Notes: generated by a model from the letters alone, not told the origin. Positions 7,635 to 14,568 are shown, counted from the first letter of the stretch. The stretch is DNA of 16,398 nt from Flavobacteriales bacterium UBA1986 (GCA_002336245.1 DDDG01000015.1:39072-55469), one strand, 5' to 3'. Made by a program: numbers and translations.

Positions 7635-7642
7635 CGAAAGTA
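7635..7642 (-). promoter_or_regulatory. Possible -7 box of the POT transporter gene
   Basis: Read on the minus strand, TACTTTCG matches TAnnTTTG with one mismatch and lies 21 bases before the ATG. No convincing TTTG -33 box was found; the upstream region is the heptamer array at 7654-7702, which on this strand is pyrimidine-rich. The same 8-mer occurs before the DsrE-family gene at 2010-2017. Confidence 0.3.
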
Positions 7643-7653
7643 ACTTATTGTTG

Positions 7654-7702
7654 GAAAGATGAAAGCTGAAGGAATAAAGAGGAAAGAAGAAAGAAGAAAG
7701 CT
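7654..7702. repeat. Purine-rich heptamer tandem array, unit GAAAGNN
   Basis: Seven contiguous 7-bp units over exactly 49 bp: GAAAGAT, GAAAGCT, GAAGGAA, TAAAGAG, GAAAGAA, GAAAGAA, GAAAGCT. It lies in the 209-bp gap between two minus-strand genes, 41 bp upstream of the POT transporter ATG, where it would be next to or within the promoter region. The rest of the gap (7703-7822) is without a gene. Confidence 0.8.
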
Positions 7703-7822
7703 GAGATGTTAAAGAGGGGGAATTCCGACTCAAAAGACTATAAAACCAAATCTCTTGCCCACATCTTACATCACCTTCCCCTGCCCTTGCTCATATCTTC
7801 AAGATGAAAAAAACGTCAAGTT

Positions 7823-8482
7823 CTAAGCTGAAATCTGGCTCAATCTCATCTGAAGGCGATTCTTCTTCATGACGATTAAGCTTACCCAAATCACCCACCA
7901 AGCATCAAAAACGAAGGTGATTTTCTGTAAGAATGGAAGGTAATAGAAGCCCAATTTGCTCACAAAGATGAAGAACACAATGAAACTTAAGATGTAGCAA
8001 AAGAAGGCCAAATGCCGGAGTCCCTTCTTCGGGTACTTGTTGACTTCAATGAAAAATGGAATGAGCGCAATAGTTCCGAGAACGGCTGTGAGCGTGACAA
8101 TAGAATCGTGGTACTCCGTATACATAAATACGAAACCGATCATAGTGAGCACCCCAAAAAAGCGTACAAGCTTGGTGTTTCTATTTTTCACCGAGAAAAT
8201 ATCGGGTAGAATGTAGAAGAAAGCCATCATTGTGATGCTCAGAATGAGATGGGAAACAATCGCCATGGAACGGGCATCGTTGAGAATCCCTCCTTGGGTG
8301 ACCGGATTCATCACATCGCACAGGAAATTGTGGAAGAAGCTATAACCCGAATGATCATTCGGAATATTCACCGAGCCACCGGGATAACCGGAAGCAGCGA
8401 TGATGAACACGATCAGATAGGCAATCATTCCTACAATAGGAATGAATGGGTAATAATGTTGTATTCGTTTGGCCAACTTCAT
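7823..8482 (-). CDS. DUF998-like multi-pass membrane protein
   Basis: A 219-residue inner-membrane protein with about six hydrophobic helices. After the first helix comes the loop SGYPGGSVNIPNDHSGYSFFHNFLCDVMNP, similar to the external loop of DUF998-like proteins in Bacteroidota, followed by an LNDARSMAI segment starting the second helix. Helix 4 is preceded by MYTEYHDSIV, with acidic and His residues within or near the membrane. The function is unknown. ATG at 8482 is preferred; the frame is open to a TTG at 8563, but that adds a cysteine-rich 27-residue leader not expected for the family. It faces away from the hydrolase gene starting at 8705. Confidence 0.65.
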   Translation of the reverse strand: MKLAKRIQHYYPFIPIVGMIAYLIVFIIAASGYPGGSVNIPNDHSGYSFFHNFLCDVMNPVTQGGILNDARSMAIVSHLILSITMMAFFYILPDIFSVKNRNTKLVRFFGVLTMIGFVFMYTEYHDSIVTLTAVLGTIALIPFFIEVNKYPKKGLRHLAFFCYILSFIVFFIFVSKLGFYYLPFLQKITFVFDAWWVIWVSLIVMKKNRLQMRLSQISA

Positions 8483-8676
8483 CAATTTCCTTGAGTTCGA
8501 ATCATACGGATCGACTTTACAAGAGCACAACACCCTTTCGAGGCAAATGGTTTGAGCACTCAAAAGATTTCCCGGAAAGATATAAAGAGAATTTTGGCAT
8601 AGACTGCAGCAGATTAGGAACTTGTCATCGCAAAGGTGATGATAAGTCGCCGTGATTCAAATGGCCATGCATTCTC

Positions 8677-8684
8677 TATATTTG
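8677..8684 (+). promoter_or_regulatory. -7 promoter box of the tandem hydrolase operon
   Basis: TATATTTG matches the Bacteroidota -7 consensus TAnnTTTG exactly and lies 20 bases before ATG 8705. A clear TTTG box at the expected distance upstream was not seen. The position argues against the longer frame beginning at 8636. Confidence 0.5.
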
Positions 8685-8704
8685 ACTCAAGCCCCACTCA
8701 TTCA

Positions 8705-9586
8705 ATGACCTGGACAATCGCCATTGTGATTTTACTTTTCTATTTAGCCGCCAATGTCGGTGTGTACCTCTGGCAAGAACGGCTCCTTTTTAAGCCTGAA
8801 AAACTTCCTGCCGATTTCGAATACAAATACGCCAACCAACAATTCAAGGAGTACAACATTGACGTTGGACCTGGGGTGAACATCAACGGAATTCATTTTC
8901 ACATCGAAAAGCCTAAAGGCATCGTTTTCTACTTAAAAGGCAATTCTCGTTCGATCAAAGGATGGGGGAAATTCGCCATCGACTTCGGACGTTTGGGTTA
9001 TGATGTGGCTATGGTCGACTACCGCGGTTTTGGTAAAAGCACCGGAAAGAGATCTGAAGAGAGCATCAAAAAGGATCTTCAAATCGTGTACGACATAATC
9101 AAGGAACAGGTGGACGAGAAGTACATCATTCTCTACGGAAGATCTATGGGCTCTGGCTTTGCTGCAAAGCTGGCCTCCACCAATAAGCCTCGGATGCTAA
9201 TTTTAGAATCTCCTTATTACAGCATGAAACGGCTAACGCATCGTTACGCTCCCTTCATGCCCTTGTCGATTCTGCTCAAATTCCCCATTCGCACCCACAC
9301 CTGGTTGAAGTACGTCGAATGCCCCATAAAGATCATTCACGGCACGAACGATAAGCTGATTCCCTTTAAAAGCAGCGTAGCTTTAAGTGAAATTAGATCT
9401 GAGAACACACGCATCTACCCAGTCATTGGCGCAGGGCACAACGATCTTAATACTTTTGAAGATTACCATCGTATGCTCGAGGAAATCGTGAATTCTAAAC
9501 TCCCTGAGGCCATCAACCCAGAAGAGACAAGCCTCAATTTCACTCGAGGAAAGACTAAAAAGAAGAAAGAAGTTGGGAATTTATAG
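8705..9586 (+). CDS. Membrane-anchored alpha/beta hydrolase (BEM46/ABHD13-like), copy 1
   Basis: A 293-residue serine hydrolase with an N-terminal membrane anchor (residues 2-22) followed by QERLLFKPEKLP, the usual entry to the BEM46-type domain. The predicted triad is S147 in GRSMGSG, D216 in HGTNDKLIP and H245 in GAGHNDL. The block VDYRGFGKSTG is intact. The usual H-G oxyanion motif after strand 3 reads YLKGNSRS: His is replaced by Lys, whereas copy 2 keeps YFHGNTGS. The C-terminus has a basic tail (KTKKKKEVGNL) not found in copy 2. ATG 8705 is used because it gives the anchor directly and follows a consensus promoter box. The last 14 bases overlap the next gene. The substrate is unknown. 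Confidence 0.85.
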   Translation: MTWTIAIVILLFYLAANVGVYLWQERLLFKPEKLPADFEYKYANQQFKEYNIDVGPGVNINGIHFHIEKPKGIVFYLKGNSRSIKGWGKFAIDFGRLGYDVAMVDYRGFGKSTGKRSEESIKKDLQIVYDIIKEQVDEKYIILYGRSMGSGFAAKLASTNKPRMLILESPYYSMKRLTHRYAPFMPLSILLKFPIRTHTWLKYVECPIKIIHGTNDKLIPFKSSVALSEIRSENTRIYPVIGAGHNDLNTFEDYHRMLEEIVNSKLPEAINPEETSLNFTRGKTKKKKEVGNL

Positions 9587-10385
9587 CATCATCCTCGTTG
9601 GAGTCGCAGTCATCTACATTTCCGTCGCTCTCTTCTTTTACTTCTTTCAGGAACTCTTGTTGTTTAGGCCAACAGAGTTGGCCGACGACTATAAGTTCAA
9701 CTTCGATTTTCCTTTTGAAGAGCGCAATTTCGAGATGAAAGATGGGGCGGTCATCAATGCGATCTTTATCCCGGCTGAAAATGAAAGGGGTGTCCTACTC
9801 TACTTCCATGGAAATACTGGAAGCCTGGAGCGCTGGGGACCCATTGCCAAGTACTTCACTCAATTTGGCTACAGTATTTTGATTCCCGACTACCGCGGAT
9901 ATGGAAAAAGTACTGGAGTTCGAAGCATGCAGAGTTTTTTCAACGACGCGCTCTTTCTCTATCAGGATCTTCAAAAAACTTATGAGGAGAATCAGATCGT
10001 GATTTACGGACGCTCGATTGGCACTGGTACCGCCAGTTGGCTCGCTTCTCAGACGAAGAGTAAGGCGCTCATTCTTGAAACTCCATATTTCAGCGTGGCC
10101 GACATCACTTCCATTCGATTGTTGTTTTTGCCTACTAGCCGAATTCTACGCTTTCCGTTTCCCAGCCATCGGTATTTAAAGTCGGTTGAAACTCCCATTC
10201 ACATCATTCACGGCACCAAAGACGCCGTTGTTTCCTATTCTTCAGGAATGAAACTCTATGAGAGCATACCAAACAAAACCAATGTTCATTTCACGACCAT
10301 CCAAGGCGGGAAGCACGGTGATTTGGCAACTTTTGAGGAGTTTCATTCAACGATTGCCTCCATTCTCGATGATTCCAAGAATTAA
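9573..10385 (+). CDS. Membrane-anchored alpha/beta hydrolase (BEM46/ABHD13-like), copy 2
   Basis: A 270-residue paralogue of the preceding gene with the same layout: N-terminal anchor (about residues 4-24), QELLLFRPTEL, then the hydrolase domain. The triad is S148 in GRSIGTG, D217 in HGTKDAVV and H248 in GGKHGDL; the H-G motif YFHGNTGS is canonical, and PDYRGYGKSTG matches copy 1. The start is TTG 9573, overlapping copy 1 by 14 bases; no ATG is available in frame before the anchor, so translational coupling is likely. Its last 22 codons are repeated at 10540-10629, which shows that this locus has undergone duplication. Possible roles are esterase or acyl-protein thioesterase; the sequence does not decide. 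Confidence 0.87.
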   Translation: MGIYSIILVGVAVIYISVALFFYFFQELLLFRPTELADDYKFNFDFPFEERNFEMKDGAVINAIFIPAENERGVLLYFHGNTGSLERWGPIAKYFTQFGYSILIPDYRGYGKSTGVRSMQSFFNDALFLYQDLQKTYEENQIVIYGRSIGTGTASWLASQTKSKALILETPYFSVADITSIRLLFLPTSRILRFPFPSHRYLKSVETPIHIIHGTKDAVVSYSSGMKLYESIPNKTNVHFTTIQGGKHGDLATFEEFHSTIASILDDSKN

Positions 10386-10394
10386 AAAACTAAC

Positions 10395-10437
10395 CGCTAG
10401 CGCGAATCACGGCTAGCGCGAATCTCCTGATTCGTGC
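10395..10437. repeat. REP-like palindromic repeat (two direct copies plus hairpin)
   Basis: GCTAGCGCGAATC occurs twice (10396-10408 and 10412-10424) with a 3-base spacer. The second copy is followed by TCCT and GATTCGTGC, so GCGCGAATC/GATTCGTGC (10416-10437) makes a 9-bp stem with one G-T pair. The CGCTAGCG at 10395-10402 is itself palindromic. No T run follows, so it is not a simple terminator. Its GC content is clearly above the flanking sequence. This layout is that of REP elements mobilised by RAYT transposases, though no such gene is in the window. Confidence 0.65.
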
Positions 10438-10539
10438 GGGTTCATTATTCTCACTAAATAAATTCGATGGCTTACTTTAGACTTGGAATTCTAATTTCCA
10501 CGAGGCAAGTGGCAATTCATTCAAGTCGGCTTCAGTTAA

Positions 10540-10629
10540 AGAACCAGCCTCGCGGGTGTTGGGGATTTAGCGAGCTTTAAGGAGTTTCACTCAACGATTG
10601 CTGCAGTGCTCGATGATTCCAGCTATTAA
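10540..10629 (+). pseudogene. 3' remnant of a third alpha/beta hydrolase copy
   Basis: In frame from 10555 to the TAA at 10627-10629 the sequence reads GVGDLASFKEFHSTIAAVLDDSSY. This matches the end of hydrolase copy 2 (HGDLATFEEFHSTIASILDDSKN) almost residue for residue, and the DNA match is strong over the last 60 bases. The frame is closed upstream by TAA at 10537-10539 and no other hydrolase domain is left. The catalytic His position is Val. The 294-bp stretch 10386-10679 has no intact gene: it contains the REP-like repeat, this remnant, and otherwise nothing recognised. Confidence 0.8.
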
Positions 10630-10679
10630 AGCACTACCTCTGTTTATCATCAACTCCGATGTAAGCTAAACTCAAGCCA

Positions 10680-11300
10680 TTGAATGGAATAAAAACTTGC
10701 CTCCTCTTCCTGATACTCATCAATTCAGGATTGCAAGCTCAATCGCAAGTTGATAAGGTCTATGCTGGCATCAACTACGGGCGCTTCAATCTCTCCGGTT
10801 ACACGCCAAGAAACTATGGCGGTCTCAATTTGGACATTCAATTGGAATCCAATCTTGGCTTTCATTACAACATTTCCTTTGCCCGAGACTATTTTCACAT
10901 GCCGGCTGTTGGAGCTCTAGGCTTTCAGCTTGGGGCTCACATTGCATCATCCAAGAAATCGACCGACACCACAAACGATAAAATTGGTCTGGGCATCTTC
11001 ATCGCTATTCTAGGAATGCTTATTCCTGAAGGTATTTATTACAACTTTCAAGTCAATGATTGGCTAAGCTTTGCTCCTTACCTCAACCCTCTTCAGATGG
11101 ACTTCATCAGCAACAAGTCGACTGAAGAAAACCGAAGAAGCTTCGGCGGTGCTTTGGGTATAAGGACCCACCTCTACTTTTCAGATAAAAAGTTTAGAAT
11201 TTCCCCATATGCAGAGTACAAGATTCACTACGATGAGAAACTTGGTAAAGGACCAGCCTTTGGTTTGTGCTTTTCCATGTACGTCTTCAAACTAATCTGA
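10680..11300 (+). CDS. Predicted outer-membrane beta-barrel-like protein, uncharacterised
   Basis: A 206-residue protein with a signal peptide (MNGIKTCLLFLILINSGLQA, predicted cleavage after A20) and then alternating aromatic/polar strands with turn sequences such as NYGRFNLSGY, LESNLGFHYNISFA and FGGALGIRTHLYF, as in small beta-barrels of the Bacteroidota outer membrane. A hydrophobic stretch IGLGIFIAILGMLIPEGIYY in the middle (about residues 101-120) is unusual for a barrel strand and may be a loop or helix. The protein ends with FGLCFSMYVFKLI, whose final residue is not the usual aromatic of barrel proteins. The start is TTG 10680; the nearby ATG 10684 is out of frame and stops after two codons. 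No family name is recognised. Confidence 0.6.
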   Translation: MNGIKTCLLFLILINSGLQAQSQVDKVYAGINYGRFNLSGYTPRNYGGLNLDIQLESNLGFHYNISFARDYFHMPAVGALGFQLGAHIASSKKSTDTTNDKIGLGIFIAILGMLIPEGIYYNFQVNDWLSFAPYLNPLQMDFISNKSTEENRRSFGGALGIRTHLYFSDKKFRISPYAEYKIHYDEKLGKGPAFGLCFSMYVFKLI

Positions 11301-11925
11301 ACTTGGCCTAGGCCAGCGATCCATCCAATCTTCTGCCTGGCTTTCGGAAAAAGTGAGTTGGATTGAAACATCCATAAACATCGTTTCAAACAGAAGTATC
11401 CAAGGGATTGATAGCATTCCTAAAAGTCATAAAGTCGGGCTAATTCAGCAGGGTTCCAGTTCCTATTTCGGCATTACGAGCACTGATCTAAGCTACGATA
11501 CGACATACGCGATTGTTCAGGACACTCTCATAACACAGCAAGAACTGGACTCTACACGCCAAGGTCGAATGGATTTCCAGATTTCGTACATCGAGTTTCC
11601 CTTCATGCTAAACCATGACTTTAAGACGGGGCCACTTCGCCTTCAAGTAAACGCTGGACTTGTCGCGAATTTATTGACCGGACAAAAGATCGAATCTCAA
11701 TCCTTGGCTCTTGAACAGAGCTACAAAGCGGAAGTTGCCAAAAGTTATTTGCAAGGAATGGCAGGACTTTCTGTCGTAGGCGACCTCAATACAAACTGGA
11801 CTGTGCGCCTTTCAGGCTTGATGCGAAAAGATCTTTCTGCTTCCACCTCTGAAACTCCCGAAGCCGCGCCACTTAGAAAGATGAACTATGGTTTGAGGCT
11901 TTCTTTGAGATACAGTCCTTATTGA
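11296..11925 (+). pseudogene. 5'-truncated outer-membrane beta-barrel protein
   Basis: The frame, closed upstream by TAA 11293-11295, ends at 11925 and encodes a C-terminal barrel portion. It includes the YIEFPFMLNHDF segment (the common 'YIEiPl' strand of Bacteroidota barrel domains), LQVNAGLVANLLTGQ, LQGMAGLSVVGDL and the end MNYGLRLSLRYSPY with a terminal aromatic. The first usable codon is GTG 11353 (190 residues), which gives no signal peptide, so the product could not be exported by Sec. The portion before the barrel strand (SSYFGITSTDLSYDTTYAIVQ) looks like the middle of a longer protein. I infer a gene that has lost its 5' part; an annotated start at 11353 would be an artefact of frame opening. 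An unusual non-exported protein is the alternative. Confidence 0.55.
11302..11316. repeat. Palindrome TGGCCTAGGCCA just after a stop codon
   Basis: A perfect 12-bp palindrome (11304-11315) within CTTGGCCTAGGCCAG, beginning 1 base after the preceding gene's stop. There is no T run after it. Related to the elements at 2737, 6127 and 11927. Confidence 0.5.
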
Positions 11926-11926
11926 A

Positions 11927-11947
11927 CTGGCCTTAGGTCTTAGTCAG
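11927..11947. repeat. Imperfect palindrome after the truncated barrel gene
   Basis: CTGGCCTTAGGTC followed by TTAGTCAG begins 1 base after the stop codon. GGCCT/AGGTC pair around a central T with one G-T pair. The remaining 11948-12105 is AT-rich with no gene seen. Confidence 0.35.
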
Positions 11948-12105
11948 CACCAAAAATAGACTTCGGAATAACCCTTTGAGCATTTAAAACAACTCAAAAT
12001 CTAAGGAAATCCTTGTCCTCGAGTTCTCGTTGAGCTAAAATAGAAGCATTGAGCAGCTCTATTATTTTGGTTCGAATTAAATCAGTTCACCACCACCCTA
12101 CTTTC

Positions 12106-12113
12106 TACCTTTG
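12106..12113 (+). promoter_or_regulatory. -7 promoter box placed 4 bases before the helicase ATG
   Basis: TACCTTTG fits TAnnTTTG exactly. Only CCGC separates it from ATG 12118, so the transcript would start at or within a base or two of the ATG, giving a leaderless mRNA. No good TTTG box is present 17-23 bases upstream (the nearest, 12066-12069, is 36 bases away). Confidence 0.45.
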
Positions 12114-12117
12114 CCGC

Positions 12118-13431
12118 ATGGCAGGAAATAAGAAGGACGAAAAAGCCATTCTGGATAAATTCGGAATTAAGGCTCTTAATCCAATGCAAGAAGCGGCGCA
12201 CAAAGCCATTCGAAAAGAGTCTGAAGTTGTTCTGCTCTCCCCAACGGGAACAGGGAAAACACTTGCCTTCCTACTACCATTGCTAGATGAATTGGATCCA
12301 AAGCTGAAAGCAGTGCAAGCGCTCATCTTGCTTCCTTCTCGAGAACTCGCAATTCAAGTTGAGCAAGTCTTTCGCGAAATGGGAAGTGGTTATAAAGCGA
12401 ATGCGGTATATGGCGGCCGTTCTGGCTACAAGGATCGAATGGAAATCCAACATCCTCCAACGGTCCTAATTGGAACTCCGGGTCGAGTAGCTGACCACAT
12501 GAGGAATGGTAACCTAGACATGACCTTGGTAAAAACATTGATTCTTGACGAGTTCGACAAATCATTGGAAGTAGGCTTCGAAGACGAAATGAAAAAGATC
12601 ATTGTAGGTCTTCCTGCATTGAAAAAGAAGATTCTCACCTCTGCTACAGAAAAGGTCAAGATTCCCCCATTCGTAGGGATTAAAAATGCCACACGGCTCG
12701 ACTTTCTAAAAAACAACAACGTTCAGCTCCAGATCATCAGCGTGGTTTCTCCAGACAGGAACAAGTTCAACACCTTGGTTCAACTGCTTAAGTACAACAC
12801 GCACGGAAATGGAATCATTTTCTGCAACCTCAAAGACAGCATTCAAAAAGTAAGCGACGCTTTGACGAGAGACAAAATTGATCACGCCTGTTTTTACGGA
12901 GGATTGGAGCAGCTCGATCGAGAGCGTGCACTCATCAAGTTTAGAAATGGCACTCATCGGCTTTTGGTGGCCACCGATTTGGCTGCGAGGGGGATCGACG
13001 TGCCCGCAATGGACTTCATTGTGCATTATGAGCTCCCACCCACCGAAGATGAATTCGTGCATCGAAATGGACGGACTGCGCGCATGAAAACGGAAGGAAC
13101 TGCATATGTACTTCGATGGAAACAAGAAACATTGCCGGAGTTCATCAAAGGAGCAGAAGAAATATCTCCTCGTTCAACCAAAGAAGAGAAGGTGCGCAAA
13201 TGGAAAACCTTGTACATCACTGGAGGACGAAAAGATAAAATCTCAAAAAGCGATATTGCTGGATTGTTCTTTAAGCAGGGCAAACTGACGCAGGAAGAAT
13301 TGGGCGTCATTGAATTGAAGCAAGATTGCAGTTACGTATCTGTAGTAAGTACAAAGTACAAAGAGCTCATCGAGACTTTAAACAATTCCCGATTGAAGAA
13401 GAAGAAAGTTCGAATCAGTCTACTTGAATAA
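12118..13431 (+). CDS. DEAD-box-type ATP-dependent RNA helicase with DbpA-like C-terminal RNA-binding domain
   Basis: A 437-residue cytoplasmic RNA helicase. Q motif FGIKALNPMQ comes first, then motif I SPTGTGKT with K47, Ia PSRELA, Ib TPGR, motif II D144-E-F-D147 (DEFD in place of DEAD), motif III S175-A-T, IV GIIFC, V ATDLAARGID, and motif VI H315-R-N-G-R-T-A-R322 (Ala where Gly is usual). All ATPase residues are present. Residues 362-437 form a DbpA-type RRM-like domain (WKTLYITGGRKDKISKSDI), which in DbpA binds hairpin 92 of 23S rRNA, suggesting a role in large-subunit assembly. ATG 12118 is preferred over an upstream TTG at 12049 because of the promoter box and the family length. It leads a cluster with gaps of 6 and 12 bases to VF530 and rlmF. 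Confidence 0.92.
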   Translation: MAGNKKDEKAILDKFGIKALNPMQEAAHKAIRKESEVVLLSPTGTGKTLAFLLPLLDELDPKLKAVQALILLPSRELAIQVEQVFREMGSGYKANAVYGGRSGYKDRMEIQHPPTVLIGTPGRVADHMRNGNLDMTLVKTLILDEFDKSLEVGFEDEMKKIIVGLPALKKKILTSATEKVKIPPFVGIKNATRLDFLKNNNVQLQIISVVSPDRNKFNTLVQLLKYNTHGNGIIFCNLKDSIQKVSDALTRDKIDHACFYGGLEQLDRERALIKFRNGTHRLLVATDLAARGIDVPAMDFIVHYELPPTEDEFVHRNGRTARMKTEGTAYVLRWKQETLPEFIKGAEEISPRSTKEEKVRKWKTLYITGGRKDKISKSDIAGLFFKQGKLTQEELGVIELKQDCSYVSVVSTKYKELIETLNNSRLKKKKVRISLLE

Positions 13432-13437
13432 TCCTTG

Positions 13438-13665
13438 ATGGAAGAACAAGCAAACAATCCGCTGCACGGGGTTAAGCTAGCTGATTTACTTGCCGACCTC
13501 GTAGATTATTATGGCTGGGAGGTTTTGGGCGAATACATCAAAATTCGCTGTTTCACCCACGATCCTTCCATTAAATCGAGTTTAAAATTCCTACGCAGAA
13601 CCCCTTGGGCACGAGAAAAAGTTGAGCGACTTTATCTTAGAATGCTTCGAAATAAACACTCTTAA
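13438..13665 (+). CDS. VF530 family (DUF2132) protein
   Basis: A 75-residue protein that matches the small VF530 family throughout: NNPLHGVKLADLL near the start, YYGWEVLGEYIKIRCF in the middle, and HDPSIKSSLKFLRRTPWAREKVE near the end. Family members are described as DNA-binding by structure, but a cellular role is not established. The basic, conserved RRTPWAREKVE helix would suit nucleic-acid binding, and its place between an rRNA-type helicase and an rRNA methyltransferase makes RNA or ribosome work a reasonable guess. Start ATG 13438 lies 6 bases after the helicase stop; an in-frame TTG directly before it is less likely. The three genes are probably one transcript. Confidence 0.9.
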   Translation: MEEQANNPLHGVKLADLLADLVDYYGWEVLGEYIKIRCFTHDPSIKSSLKFLRRTPWAREKVERLYLRMLRNKHS

Positions 13666-13677
13666 GCCGCCCAAAAA

Positions 13678-14520
13678 ATGCATCCAAAGAATCCCTTTGC
13701 CGAAGATTACGACTTTGACCTTCTCATTGAGCATAAGCCCGAGTTGAAGGACTTTGTATTTGTAAACGAGCACGGCACCAAAACCATCAAGTTTGGGAAT
13801 CAAGAGGCGGTTAGAGCTTTAAACTCCGCTTTGCTCAAAAGCCAATACGACCTCGACTGGAGCCTTCCCAAAGGCTACCTCTGCCCTCCTGTTCCAGGAA
13901 GATTGGACTATCTTCTTTATGCTTCAGACTTGCTCGAGAAGGAAGACATCCGGCTTCTGGACATTGGCACTGGTGCAAACTTGATTTATCCCATGTTGGG
14001 CAAACGTCATTTCAACTGGAAGTGTACAGGCAGTGAGGTGGAGTCGCTTTCTCTAGACCATGCTCAGAAGATTGTAGATCAAAATGAACTGCTCGACGAT
14101 ACGGATTTAAGACTTCAGACGAATAAGAATCGAATTTTCGAAAATGTAATTGAAGCGAAAGACCAGTTTGATTTGGTTGTTTGCAATCCACCATTTTTCA
14201 AGAACGAGCAGATGGCTCAAAAAGAGAATCAACGCAAATTCAAAAACCTCAAGCTCTCGGAATCAGAGAAGTTGAATTTTGGGGGAAAGGCGAACGAGTT
14301 GTGGTTTCGAGGTGGAGAAGTCGCTTTCATCGAGCGTATGGCTTTGGAGAGTCCACAATACAAAGAACAAATTCATTGGTTCACCTCTTTGGTTTCAAGA
14401 AAGGAAAATCTGAAAACCATCAAGCGTTCTATAAAAAAAGCCGGAGCCAAAGAAATTCGCGTGGTTGAAATGGGGCTTGGTAATAAGCAGAGTCGATTCA
14501 TTGCATGGACGTTCAAATAG
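13678..14520 (+). CDS. rlmF: 23S rRNA (adenine(1618)-N(6))-methyltransferase RlmF
   Basis: A 280-residue Rossmann-fold methyltransferase that uses S-adenosylmethionine to methylate N6 of A1618 (E. coli numbering) in 23S rRNA. The SAM-binding loop is D95-I-G-T-G-A100 and the catalytic N6-adenine motif is N170-P-P-F173. The N-terminal MHPKNPF and the segment LPKGYLCPPVPGRLDYLLY are hallmarks of the RlmF family, as is NFGGKANELWFRGGE after the catalytic motif. The ATG is 12 bases after the VF530 stop. Third gene of an RNA-metabolism cluster with the DbpA-like helicase. No strong terminator was seen in 14521-14568. Confidence 0.94.
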   Translation: MHPKNPFAEDYDFDLLIEHKPELKDFVFVNEHGTKTIKFGNQEAVRALNSALLKSQYDLDWSLPKGYLCPPVPGRLDYLLYASDLLEKEDIRLLDIGTGANLIYPMLGKRHFNWKCTGSEVESLSLDHAQKIVDQNELLDDTDLRLQTNKNRIFENVIEAKDQFDLVVCNPPFFKNEQMAQKENQRKFKNLKLSESEKLNFGGKANELWFRGGEVAFIERMALESPQYKEQIHWFTSLVSRKENLKTIKRSIKKAGAKEIRVVEMGLGNKQSRFIAWTFK

Positions 14521-14568
14521 TCTTCTATTACTAGCTATTGAAGAGAGTGCGACATTGTTAGACTGTTT

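Noticed and set aside
1948..7702. CRISPR array made from the short repeats
   Set aside because: Repeats are 7-8 bp and directly contiguous, with no spacers, and no cas genes are present.
12706..13125. 139-residue minus-strand frame opposite the helicase
   Set aside because: It mirrors conserved helicase motifs on the other strand and has no family features of its own.
14521..14568. Hairpin TCTTC...GAAGA as terminator of the helicase-rlmF cluster
   Set aside because: The stem is only 5 bp with a long loop and no T run.
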